Shown piece by piece: positions 43,482-54,439 of a DNA stretch of 64,000 nt (position 1 is its first letter; every line of letters begins with the position of its first letter). The notes under the pieces were generated by a model. That model was not told the origin of the DNA and made no database searches. It worked only from the letters and a program-made list of their open reading frames with translations. The stretch lies in NCBI GenBank assembly GCA_003255065.1, contig QAOA01003982.1:207488-271487 (forward strand), in the 5' to 3' direction. This DNA comes from Cercis canadensis. Its lineage: Eukaryota > Streptophyta > Magnoliopsida > Fabales > Fabaceae. The position numbers and the translations under genes are program-made.

Positions 43482-45243
43482 TGTAGACACTGTATTTTAT
43501 ACAGGTGTTTTTCACGGCATAAAACAAAAAAAAAAAGGAAAAAAGATAAATTTAAGACATTGCATTTTTTAAATTTTGAGGGATTTGCATCTTTTGAATT
43601 TGCCAAAAAATATGCATAAAAAAAGTGAATGATTATGATGGTTGATTTTTGAAAACATTTAAATTATTACTTTTTGGCTCAGTTTTATTTGGGCTTTTAT
43701 ATATAATATGTCTTCGTCTCACTAGTTTAGCCTAATCTATTGTTAATCTAGCCCATTTTTTTTTTTATCTAGTCTATTTGGCCCATTTATTAGTATTTAG
43801 ATTTTTACAATTAGTAGATAAACAAAAAAATAGAGAAGAAATTTTGTTAATAAATTTTTGCATAACTAGATCTAAGAGAACCAATGGGAGAGCAAGGAAT
43901 GGATTATCCTCACTCCCCATTGGTCCAAGTTTATGCACTTTATTTTCATTAAGTAAATAAGTAAATTAAAAGAAGAAAAAATAAATTGAAACAAAAAGAA
44001 AGAAGGATATACGACAAGCAATGAGGGCAAAAGGGTAAATTGAAAAAAAAAAGGAATATCTAGAGAGGGCAGGACAACCTAAAGAAGGGGAGAGAAAGAA
44101 AATAAAGAGAGGAAAAAAGAGAAGCAAAATAGAGTAGCAAGAGGGAGCTATAGAGAAAAAAAAAATCTAGAGAGAGCAAGAGGAAACAGGGTACAAAGCA
44201 GAAAAAGGAAGCAAAGAGGAAGAGTGAGGGTGAGTGTGAAGAAAGAAAAAAAAGGAAGTGACAGAAAAGAAAGGGAACCAACGTGAAAGCATGAAGGAAG
44301 AAGGAGATAAGGGAATTTGAAAGAAAATACAAAGGGAGATCAAGGCAGAGAAGTAGTATTTGGGGGTTAAAGCTAGAGGGGAAAATCAGCAGTTGAAAAC
44401 CCAAGTCCGGCGAGCTCACAGTAGTTACCGGTGGTAGCAGAGGCAAAGAATGGTGAAGGACCATTAAATGACCCACACTTCCGTCTACCCAACACAAATT
44501 CCACTCAATTGAGAAATTCTTTTGTAAAGCAGGTCTATATCATTTTCTTCTCCCTCATCTAAATATTAATTTCTCTGCAACTATGATGTATAATTTTGCT
44601 GGTTTGGAACTTGCTGTAATATATAAGTTTTTCTAGTTTTGAGTTTGCTGTAATATATAAGTTTTTTCTAGTTTTAAGCTTGTGGTGATATGTAATCTTT
44701 TTGGTTTGGAGCTTTTTGTGATAGATAACCTTTCAAAGTTGATTTTGCTGTGACATATAATCTGGGTGAAATTCGTTGTGACATTTGATCTTTCCGAATT
44801 TCCTTAGTTGATTATGCGAATGAGTTCTTGCTTGCTACTGCATCCTTGAAGTATCGAGGCTTTTTTTTTTATTAGAGTCAAAATTTGATACTTGTTGAGA
44901 TATGAAAAGAGCTAGCTCTATTGAGTTAGAGAAATATTACAATCTGTTTCATGCTCATATTTCTATAATTGTGGAATTTTTGTGACTGATGATTAAATTT
45001 AAATTAATGGATTAACTGACATATAATTTTAAATGAGTTTCAAATCTTTTGGAGAATGATTATGTGTTTGCACCTGAGAAGGATTGATATCTATTGTGCA
45101 TGGTTGCTTTATTTTATTGGGATAAGTAGGCCTGCATTTGGCTATGTTTTCTTTGCTCATGGCAATTTTATACTTCTGGTTGTGAAATATGGATTGTCTA
45201 TGGGGCTTGATTTTGTCACATTTTGGTTTCTTTTGATTGGTAG
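43482..45243 (+). repeat. LTR-like start (TGTAGACAC) with AG-rich block
   Basis: The segment begins TGTAGACACTGTATTTTATA, contains a GGCTTTT/GGCCCATTT word block (43685-43790) and a long AG-rich stretch (44040-44350), the same order of features as found inside the LTR-like repeat at 45244-49829 (GGCCCAAA words at 46650-46850, AG-rich 47110-47220). It is probably the left part of a related LTR, cut by the next element. Confidence 0.35.
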
Positions 45244-45569
45244 TGTCGCAACGTCCCTTTTGGGAGCGCGATGCGGAGCGGCGAAACCCTCCACGCGAGA
45301 AGAAATAAAAAGTTAACAATGTGCAATAATACGCAAGGAAAAGAATAGAGTCGTCACCAATCATTTTATTCCATTTTTAAACAAATAAAATGGTGCGATT
45401 GGACACCTAAAAGATTTGGTCTACGTTTAGAGTTTGGATTCGGGGTTGCTTACATGTAGGAAAGGTATTAGCACCCTACGATATCCGTTCTTAGAACAGT
45501 TACCTATTTAATCTTTTGTCATCTCTTGGAGTGAATTAAATTGGTCCTAACATTATATTTTAAAACAAA

Positions 45570-46345
45570 TTAACATTTGTTAGGTCCCGTTAGTCCATCT
45601 GGCAAAACCTAAATGATGCTTCAAGACTATTAGGTGGAGTTCGTGATTATCATTACAATCCTCCCCCAATCTATTATGTCATAAGCAATATTTAGCAATC
45701 TCACTAACTAAGTGATATCTGGATACATGAAAGACAATTTATATGTGTTCATGAAATGTTCAAGATTCGTGACAAAGATTCTTATCGGAGGTATTCCTTT
45801 AAGTCCACTAGTACACCTGGAAAAACTAAAGTGATACTCCTCACCTCCGGAGTGTTAAGGAATCGCTGTCATTACAACTATTCTTAACTATTCCCTCGTT
45901 AGTACCTTTTAACTCACATTAAGGTAATTAAAGCTGAAATATTATATTTAGAAAATGTTCGTTTAGAAATTATGCACCGACAAAGATTTTTTATCAGGGA
46001 TTGACCTCATGCCCTGCCAGTACCTCTGGCCGAAATAGAGATATCCATTTACCTCTGGAATATCGAAACATCGTCATTATCATGACTAATTTCAATTATT
46101 CCCTCGTCAGTAATCTTTTTCTAGCATAATTAAAAATAATGTTAAGATGTAATGAGATGAATTATAATGTAGCAAATAAATGCTATAAATGTAGTAATTA
46201 AAAGATAAAAGCTATATTGAGAATTTTATTGGCCACACCAGTACCTCTGGCATAACCAAAAAAATTATCTCTCACCTCAGGAATATTAGAAAAAATTGCC
46301 GACACAATTATTTCCTAATTTAATTCGTCGTTGCGCCTTGATTTT
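45570..46345 (+). repeat. Four degenerate tandem subrepeats of about 210-220 bp inside the LTR-like repeat
   Basis: The motif AGTACCTCTGGC-AAA recurs at about 45590, 45811, 46019 and 46240 (spacings about 221, 208 and 221). Each is followed by CTCACCTCNGGAATATTA-like and CATTACAAYTATTCCCTCG-like words. Units have diverged strongly. Confidence 0.7.
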
Positions 46346-47715
46346 TGCTAAAAAGAATTTGAATATAATATGAAATAAATGAAGCTTAATAAGCAAAACT
46401 AAAATAAATTAAGATTCTTAATATAAAATAAAAGTAACAATAACAATAAAAGAATCTATAAAGTAAATAAACAAGTTTAAAATTGCTCAAAAATAAATAA
46501 AAATCCTAAACACACACACAAAAATAAAATGAAGGAAAACCCAATCAAATGCATCACACATCATAAAAATAAATCTAACAAAAAAAATGACCTAGCCCAT
46601 GTAAAAAAAAAAAGGTCTAATCGTAATCAAAAAAGAAGAAATGAAATACACAAATGGGCTAGCCCAATTCGGACCAGTCCAATCAACAAACTAAATAGTC
46701 CAAACCCAAATGATATTCAACCCAAGCAATTTGAATAACTCAAAAAANAAAAAAAAAAAAAAAAACCAAAAGAGCAAAATAGCCCACACTAGTATTAGAC
46801 CAAATGGCCATTTTCGGCCCAGCAACTTAAATGGCCCAAACAAACAAAATAATACCCTAGCCCAAATGGACCAAGACCCAAACCAAAAAAAGAAACTAAC
46901 ACCTTAGTTTGATCCAACAAAAAGAAATAAAAACCCATCACATTACTAAACCCAAACAAAATAACTAAACCAATAAAACTAACAAAAAGTAAAACACAAC
47001 AATATAGCCCAAACGAATAGAAAAAGGGCTCTAAACAAAACATGTCCACACTTAAAAAATGAAAAATTGCAAATAGAAATAAAATGAAACTAAATCAGCT
47101 ACCAAAAGCTGCGTAGAAAGAATAAGAGAAAGAAAGGAAAGGCGAAGAGGGAGGGGGGACATCGCAAGAGAGAAAGAGAGAGAGAAAAGGGCAAAGAGAG
47201 GAAGACATGCAAAGAAAGATTCTTCTAAACCATGGCAAAGGTAAGACAATTCTTTCTTTCTTCCTCAAACTTTTCTCAAAGAACTTCTCTGTCTCTCTTT
47301 CTTTCTCTTGAAAATATGTTTCTCTCTCTAAAAATTTCTTTTTCTTTCTAAAAATCTTCACTCTATTTCCTTTTTCTTTTGTCTAAATCAACTTCTATTA
47401 TGCTTAATCTATGATTGTTTGCATGTACCGAAAAATTTAATTTCTAGGTTTTTGCTCTCTTTAACAAATTGGGGATTCAGGGAATTCTCTCTAATTTGGT
47501 ATTTTTGCTTTGTGTAGTGCTTAACCAACCAGAAAAATAAAAAATTAACACAACAAAAAGATGCAAGATAGTGTTAGTACCTGAGATGAAAATTTTGGAG
47601 TTTTCCCCTTTACGTGGTACTGATTTCTTGCTTATTGGTTGTTTGGTGTTTCAGAATTTTACTCTCTGTTTGTTGCTTGCCTCTTGTTCTCCCATGATGT
47701 CTGTATATTATACTG

Positions 47716-48443
47716 TGTTCTGTGTATTTTCTATTTCCTCTTTCTGTTCACTCTTCTCTTTGTGTATTGTCATCCCTTTGCTTTGTTTTGTGAGACCTTT
47801 TATAGCCAAAATTTTGTGCAAGTTGTATTGATTCATTGATGAGCTTTCCCGTTTTTAAGCTGCAAAGGGGGATTGCAAGATGGGTGGTGTCGGACTGGTG
47901 AATGGCACTTCGCCGAAAGCATATTGCCGCCCAGAGTCAGGACTGCAGAGGTAATCCAATTCTTGGTTCTTCTATTTTATTGTTATTAATACTGATTTTT
48001 TTTATATTTTATTATTATTATGATTTTTTTATTTTTTTATTTCCTTTATTTTTTATTAAGTAATTTTGATATCAACAAGTAGGNTGTTCTGTGTATTTCC
48101 TCTTTCTGTTCACTCTTCTCTTTGTGTATTGTCGTCCCTTTGCTTTGTTTTGTGAGACTTTTTATAGCCAAAATTTTGTGCAAGTTGTATTGCTTCATTG
48201 ATGAGCTTTCCAATTTTTAAGCTGCAAAGGGGGATTGCAAGATGGGTGGTGTCGGACTGGTGAATGGCACTTCGCCGAAAGCATATTGCCGCCCAGAGTC
48301 AGGACTGCAGAGGTAATCCAATTCTTGGTTCTTCTATTTTATTGTTATTAATACTGATTTTTTATATTTTATTATTATTATGATTTTTTGATTTTCTTAT
48401 TTCCTTTATTTTTTATTAAGTAATTTTGATATCAACAAGTAGG
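47716..48443. repeat. Near-identical direct repeat around an N, likely assembly artefact
   Basis: 47716-48083 (368 bp) and 48085-48443 (359 bp) are nearly identical and separated only by the N at 48084. The first copy ends, and the second runs through, ATCAACAAGTAGG. Differences are small indels in T runs and a few substitutions. Confidence 0.85.
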
Positions 48444-50016
48444 ATCAATATAAAGTGCTCATTGTTTAACTTTTCTAATGATAAAATGGGAAAGGCAGTG
48501 TGTTCAAATTCGAAGTGAAGTGAGTTAGCGTTATGCTTGAGCATTGCAGAGAGATGTTGTTAAGTTGTATGCTTGCTATCCTTTGTTAGGTACCTTTGTA
48601 AATTTTCGTTGTTGTCAATTCTCACTGGCAGCACTCAGTGTTTTATTTGTTTCTAGGGTTATAGAGCTCGGAATTGAGCGTTGTTTGTCTTGTTAGGATT
48701 GGGAGACGCTTGTCTTTCATGCATGATTTTTTCAAAGCAAAATTCCCTCTACCCTGTTCCCAGTTTGCATTTAAATTTGGTTGTTTATTTCTGCACTGTT
48801 GTTGCTGTCATGTCTTTGGCAGTGTTCGGTCTTTTGTTTTTATTTTGAGCTATAGAGCTCCATTTTGCATGATTTTTGCTTTTTTATAACTGTAAGATGT
48901 GTGTCTTTCATGTGTGAAATTTTCAGAAATTATGCATCCTTCTCCTGTTCCCATTTTAATTTTGAATGTGGTTGTTTATGTCTATATTATTGTTGCTGCT
49001 TTGGCCCATTTTTATTGTTATTCTGTTAAGTTTTCATACTACTGTTCTAGATTATCTTCCAAAGTTCATTTTTCTATTTTGCTAGAGCTTGTTCAAAGGT
49101 TTCTTTTAAGTGTTGTCATGCTTGTTTGTTTTTAAGCTTGTTAGAGTTATTCTAAAACGAACTATGTGAATTTTGATTCCATCTAGTGGGTACGTAGGCA
49201 CTTAAAGCGAGTTAGGTCCAACTTTCAAATAACTTCCCCATTTCATTCAATTTTTAGTTTTCAAGAAAACATAAAAAAAAAAAGAAAATCAAAGGCTCTA
49301 AGCCTCTCTTTGACTTGTTGGCTCAATGCCAAGTTCTACTTTTCTTGGCTTTATGCCACTCTATTTTACTTATTTTTGGCTCTAAGCCTTCAATGACCCC
49401 ATGTGGTCAAGTTTTCTTTTTCTTTGCTTTCAAACCCTTTTATAGAACTACGAGGGCTTTGATTCTTCCTGGAGGATATGTAGGCACCTACAATTATAGG
49501 ACGAACTCACTTTTGTAAATATTCTATTTTTCTCATTGTTTTAAACTTGTAAATATCAGTATACTTTTTTAAGGATAATTGAAATACATAATGGCCATAT
49601 CATGTTAGCACAATTAATTTCGAGTAATCATCTTTTAAACGAGTGTTGTGGACAAACTGACTCCCTAACAATCTTTGGTCTGTAGACAGGTTTTAAAATT
49701 AAAAAATGAGTTTTCCAATTGTTTCCTATTTTCTACAATTGATGGCGACTCCAAGTTTTCTTCAGAAAACTAATCTTTTTTCAAAAGTTTTTCATCCACA
49801 TCGTAGCAACCTTCAGGTACGTTGTGACACAAGTTATCTATGTCATTTTACTATTTCCCATCTGGTTTAAGTATCTGTTTTACTTGGACATAGAAGGTAG
49901 AGAGTACTTTCAGGAACATGCATCATTCAAAAATCATTATTTATGAAGTTGAAGTTCTGAGTACATTTACATTATGAAATATCAATTTGACTAAGGATTC
50001 AAGGTATGATTAAAGA

Positions 50017-50921
50017 TGATGAGGATCATGGCACCCAATCAAGAGACCCATTATCCATGTCCATGGATCCAATCACAAGAGCAAGAGCTAAAAGGATGCA
50101 AGGAGCTTTGAATGACTTGATTAAGAAGATCAAGACTCAAGGAGCAAGTGTGGATGAAGACCAAAAGCTTGTGAGCTTCATTTGGACTGAAAATGAACTT
50201 GTTGAAGACAGGGTAGAACCTTGGGCGATGCACATCCAAAACCTGGAGCTTCAGCGCCCCAAATGACTCAGAATGGCTTCCAGGTAGAACTTCAGGTGCC
50301 GCAGCACCCTACAATAGCACTGTAGTGCCCAGCAAACAGCAAGCCAGGTGCCACAGTGCTACCCCTCAGCGCCGCAGCACCCCGTTTGTTTTCAGCCTAC
50401 TGAGTTTTGACCTAAAATAAGTGTTTTGGTTAGTGGCTCTGGGCCTGGACCAACTTTTAGCCATTTTGAGCCTAATTTATGAGCAATTACACTTTGGTTA
50501 TTAATGTTATCCTTTTTAAGACATTTAGCTATTAATTTAGGCCTATTTAGGTTGTGTTTAAGGCTTTTGGCCCAATTAGACTTAGAATTATGTTTGTTTT
50601 CTTTTATAAGGGAGTTGACCCTCTTATGGCAAGATAGCTTGAGATGTTCAGAATTTGAATGAAGAAATAACTTTCCTTCATTGTTCTTTGAAAGAACTTC
50701 TAGATCTTATCAAGAACCGATGGTTCTTGTGGCAATCGACCTAGAACTTATTGCTTGCCTTCTATCTTTCTCGAGCGTGGCGTTCATATCCTTCCTTGGA
50801 TACCTTCAGTTCCCACTTTGCTAAGTGACAAGTCGAGGTCTTTGTTCCAAAACTCGATTTTAACGATTCATCAAGCATTTGGAATCTCTACCTTTGGGTT
50901 ACTCCCTAGGGATTCGCATCA
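50017..50921 (+). repeat. 5' LTR of the chromovirus-like element
   Basis: The LTR begins TGATGAGGATCATGGCACCC and ends GGGATTCGCATCA (905 bp, TG...CA, inverted TGATG/CATCA). Its first ~235 bp are an open frame (DEDHGTQSRDP, then DPITRARAKRMQ), which in the 3' copy is the C-terminal tail of the polyprotein. TTTCTTTTATAAGGGAG at about 50610 is a likely TATA box, with AGTTGACCCTCTTATGGCAA downstream. Confidence 0.88.
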
Positions 50922-50924
50922 TCT

Positions 50925-50935
50925 TGTATCAGAGC
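50925..50935 (+). other. Primer-binding site (tRNA-Met type, one base missing)
   Basis: Three bases after the LTR end, TGTATCAGAGC matches TGGTATCAGAGC, complementary to initiator tRNA-Met, with one G lost. Confidence 0.8.
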
Positions 50936-51498
50936 TCGTGGTTCTAATCGAAGTTCGATTTTCATTTTTTTATTTTTGAAAATTTTTGTTTTCTATGTTT
51001 CTTTGATGCTCTAGTTTATTACTATTCATTGTTCATCTTGATTCCTTCTTTATTTTTGTTTTGAATTGCTTAGAAAAATTTTTAGGAAACTTTTCTTGAA
51101 ATTCCCATTGAGTCCTGTAACTGCCTTTAAGGTAGTGTTTGGCATTTTTTATTTTTCAATTTTTGTATTTTTTCATGTTTGATGCAATTTCTGGTCTATT
51201 GAACTATCTTTATCATCATTTGAGTTTGTATGAAGCATAATTAAATTATAGGATAAAACAAATTTTTTAGGCAAGGTTGATGAACATTCAAAGTGTTCTT
51301 GACCAAAATTTCAAAAAATTCATATAAAAAAAATATATTGTTGGATTTGATCAAAAGAGTGAGATTTATTGCTTCTTAAAGTTGTTTCTTGCTCATTGCA
51401 TGGTTTTGATTGAGATTTCTTCAATTTTTGTTTGAAATTATGTTGAAAATGTGGAACAAACCCATAATTTGGGAACAAAGGTGCCACAGTGCCTAGGT

Positions 51499-52370
51499 TG
51501 GACGTTGGAACGTCTGAGAGGTAGGAGCCTCAGTGCCGCAACGCCATATTCCAGCGCCGTAGCCCTTGTTCAATTTGCTGTTTATTTTTTTTTCAATTTT
51601 TGTGCCTTGTTGATTGCTGACTTTCCAAACTTCTTTGCGAATCGAATTGCTTTCTTGTTTGTAATCTTATTCAGTGTTGATTTCCATTGATCTTGTTCCT
51701 AATTGCTAAATTTTGTTTCTTTTATTCTTCATTTTGCTTGTTCTGCTAAACTCATTTTTTGAAATTTCTTCATGCTTGTGCTATGCTTGTTCTTTCCATG
51801 TGTGAGTGATTTATTGTGGATGTTTATTACATTGACCTAAGCTCTTGATGTTCTCATTAGTTCTACAAAGAACTAAGGAATGAAAGTAATAGTTGAAAAA
51901 GGCAAGAGTGTTTGAGTGCATTAGAGGGTAAAAGCNTGGACGTTGGAACGTCTGAGAGGTAGGAGCCTCAGTGCCGCAATGCCATATTCCAGCACCGTAG
52001 CCCTTGTTCAATTTGCTGTTTATTTTTTTTCAATTTTTGTGCCTTGTTGATTGCTGACTTTCCAAACTTCTTTGCGAATCGAATTGCTTTTGTTTGTAAG
52101 CTTATTCAGTGTTGATTTCCATTGATCTTGTTCCTAATTACTAAATTTTGTTTCTTTTATTCTTCATTTTGCTTGTTCTGCTAAACTCATTTTTTGAAAT
52201 TTCTTCATGCTTGTGCTATGCTTGTTCTTTCCATGTGTGAGTGATTTATTGTGGATGTTTATTACATTAACCTAAGCTCTTGATGTTCTCATTAGTTCTA
52301 CAAAGAACTAAGGAATGAAAGTAATAGTTGAAAAAGGCAAGAGTGTTTGAGTGCATTAGAGGGTAAAAGC
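51499..52370. repeat. Near-identical direct repeat around an N in the element leader, likely assembly artefact
   Basis: 51499-51935 (437 bp) and 51937-52370 (434 bp) start with the same TGGACGTTGGAACGTCTGAG and end with the same GAGGGTAAAAGC; the N at 51936 lies exactly between them. Few substitutions (for example CAACGCC against CAATGCC) separate them. Confidence 0.88.
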
Positions 52371-52438
52371 CAACTAGTGTGAGTAACATTCTTGAGTGCA
52401 AACACGTAAGGAATTGGTGAGGTTCTTACTAACACTTT

Positions 52439-53804
52439 TTGCAGGTTCAAGGAACCGTGAATAGAAAGAGTGAGGCTAGAAGTCAAATCTTTACACTTCG
52501 TGCCATGCAGCAACAATTCAATAGGATCAATATGACGTTTGATGAGTTGCATGATCGAATGAGAAGGTATGAGGAAGATTTACATAGAGGACAACCACCT
52601 TTAGTTCCTAAAGCAAGGAGGAAGAATATGAGGGTTGTTGATGATGAAGAAGAGGGAAGTGAACATAGTGATTCTGAGGTACAAGGAGACTATGTGAGAC
52701 ACAGTAGAGGAGGGAGAAGGGCAATAGACGCTTATGAAGGTCGGGATGTGCATAATCAAAGCAATGCTAGAGACTCATATCGGTTTGATAGACATGACCG
52801 GAGGGAAAGAAGGGCAAGATAACTTTAAGTAGACCGAGATCTAAGTGGAATCAAAATGAGGATTCTAACTTTCCAAAGGAGGAATGATCTAGAAGCCTAC
52901 TTGGATTGGGAGAAAAAGGTGGAGCATGTATTTGATTGCCATCACTATTCAAAAGAGAAGAAAATGAAGCTTGCAGCGATTGAGTTCACAAATTGTGCAT
53001 TATTTGGTGGGACCAACTTGTACTAAATAGGAAGATGAACTATAAAAAATCCATAGCTTCGTGGAAAGACAAGAAGGCTATCATGAGAAAGATGTTCATC
53101 TCCAGTCATTATTATTGGGACCTCTTTCAAGAGCTACAAGGGTTGACTACCACAAGGAGATGAAAGTTGCTATGATAAGAGCTGACATAGAGGAAGATCG
53201 TGAGGCTACTATGACAAGGTTTTTACATGGGTTGAAAAGATACATAACTAATATGGTGGAGCTATAACACTATGTGGAGTTGGAGGATATGTTGCATGTG
53301 GTTATGAAAGTAGATAAGCAATTAAAGAGGAAGGGTTCCTCTAGGTTCACTTCTAGTTCTAGCAAGTTCAATTCAAGTCCATATTCTCCATGGAAATTGA
53401 CTTGGAACAATGATAAAAAGGTGAATACTAAGCCTAGAACCGAGCCCTTTAAGCCATACAAGGATGGAGGCAACAATTTCAAGGCCAAAGCCAAAACACA
53501 ACCTTCAAAGAGTAGAGACATCAAGTGCTTCAAGTGTTTGGAAATGGGGCACATTGCTTCTCAATGCCCAAACAATAAGGTAAAGATTCTCAAGGGGGAA
53601 GATGATGTGGAAATAGAATATGAGTCAAAAGAAGAGTCCATGCCACTCTTAGAAGAAGATGATAAAGACATTGAGTACCCAGTGGAAGAAGATTTGCTTG
53701 TGATAAGGAGAGCTCTTAGTGCTCAAGCTAAGGAGGAAGAAGAGCTCCAAATGGACAATATCTTCCACACAAGATGCTATGTCAATGTAAGGTTTGTAGT
53801 ATGA
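52439..53804 (+). pseudogene. Gag of the chromovirus-like element, frameshifted
   Basis: 52439-52820 gives the N-terminal part (RMRRYEEDLHRGQPPL, then an Asp/Glu/Arg-rich stretch). Capsid wording follows around 52880-53260 (DLEAYLDWEKKVEHVFDCHH in a shifted frame, then DREATMTRFLHGLKRYITNM). 53274-53804 carries a Ser/Lys-rich linker and the CCHC zinc knuckle CFKCLEMGHIASQC (CX2CX4HX4C, complete). Stops at 52819, 53023 and 53265 and frame changes make it non-functional. Gag forms the virus-like particle and binds element RNA. Confidence 0.82.
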
Positions 53805-54110
53805 TAATTGATGGTGGTAGTTGCACAAATGTAACTAGGACTACCTTAGTGAATAAGTTAAATCTACCTACATTAAAGCATCTAGACCTTATAAATTACA
53901 ATGGTTGAATGATATTGGAAAAATTAGGGTAACTTGATAAGTATTAGTCTCATTTGCTATTGGTAGATATAAAGATGAACTTTTATTTGATGTTGTACCA
54001 ATGCAAGCGGGACATATACTATTGGGGAGACCTTGGCAATTTGATAGGCGTGTTACTCATGATGGGTGCACGAATATGTATTCTTTTACCATGAACAAAT
54101 AACCCATTAC
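53780..54110 (+). pseudogene. Aspartic protease region of the chromovirus-like element
   Basis: After the gag knuckle, the frame reads MIIDGGSCTNVTRTTLVNKL with the catalytic D in DGGS, then frame changes, then words of the ILLGRPWQFDR block near 54015-54045. Stops within it mark decay. Confidence 0.75.
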
Positions 54111-54439
54111 CCTTGTTCCTTTAATACTAAAGCAAGCATTTCTAGATCAAGAGAGGATAAAGAAAGAAGGTGATGAATCAAAAAAGGTTGAGAAATTCAA
54201 AGGAAAATAGGTAGAGTACAAAAGAGGCTGCAAGCCCAAGTGAAGTGAAAAGAAATGGGAGAGGCCAAGAAAGAGAGAGCCTTAAAAGAAAATATGAGCA
54301 ACACTTAAGTGTTTATGCAAAAGGAAGTGATGTGAAGAAAGCTTATTTTTCAAGGCAGCCCATGTTTGTACTTTTGTACAAGGAGGCTTGTTTTAATGCT
54401 AACACCCTTGACTCTTATTTGTCTAGTGGTGTTGAGTGT

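Larger units (their letters stand above)
45244..49829 (+). mobile_element. Large LTR-like repeat, copy 2
   Basis: It starts TGTCGCAACGTCCC and ends CAGGTACGTTGTGACA, with TG...CA ends and inverted termini (TGTCGCAACG against TGTCACAACG read from the right). Near the start are AGAGTCGTCACCAATCATTT and GTAGGAAAGGTATTAGCACC, and near the end GATGGCGACTCCAAGTTTTC; these phrases are common in very long LTRs of plant Gypsy elements. There is no protein domain inside, so it looks like a solo LTR or LTR derivative. About 360 bp are present twice around the N at 48084, probably by assembly. No flanking target duplication was found. Confidence 0.5.

Noticed and set aside
44060..44497. Minus-strand ORF of 145 codons rich in Leu, Phe and Ser that looks like a membrane protein
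   Set aside because: It is the reverse reading of an AG-rich low-complexity block within an LTR-like repeat; the composition explains the apparent hydrophobicity.
47052..47361. Overlapping minus-strand ORFs with Leu/Ser-rich sequence
   Set aside because: Reverse reading of a purine-rich, low-complexity tract in the LTR-like repeat; no domain.
45244..49829. Autonomous DNA transposon bounded by inverted TGTCGCAACG/TGTCACAACG ends
   Set aside because: No transposase and no target duplication were found, and TG...CA ends with GGCGACTCC-type wording fit an LTR better.
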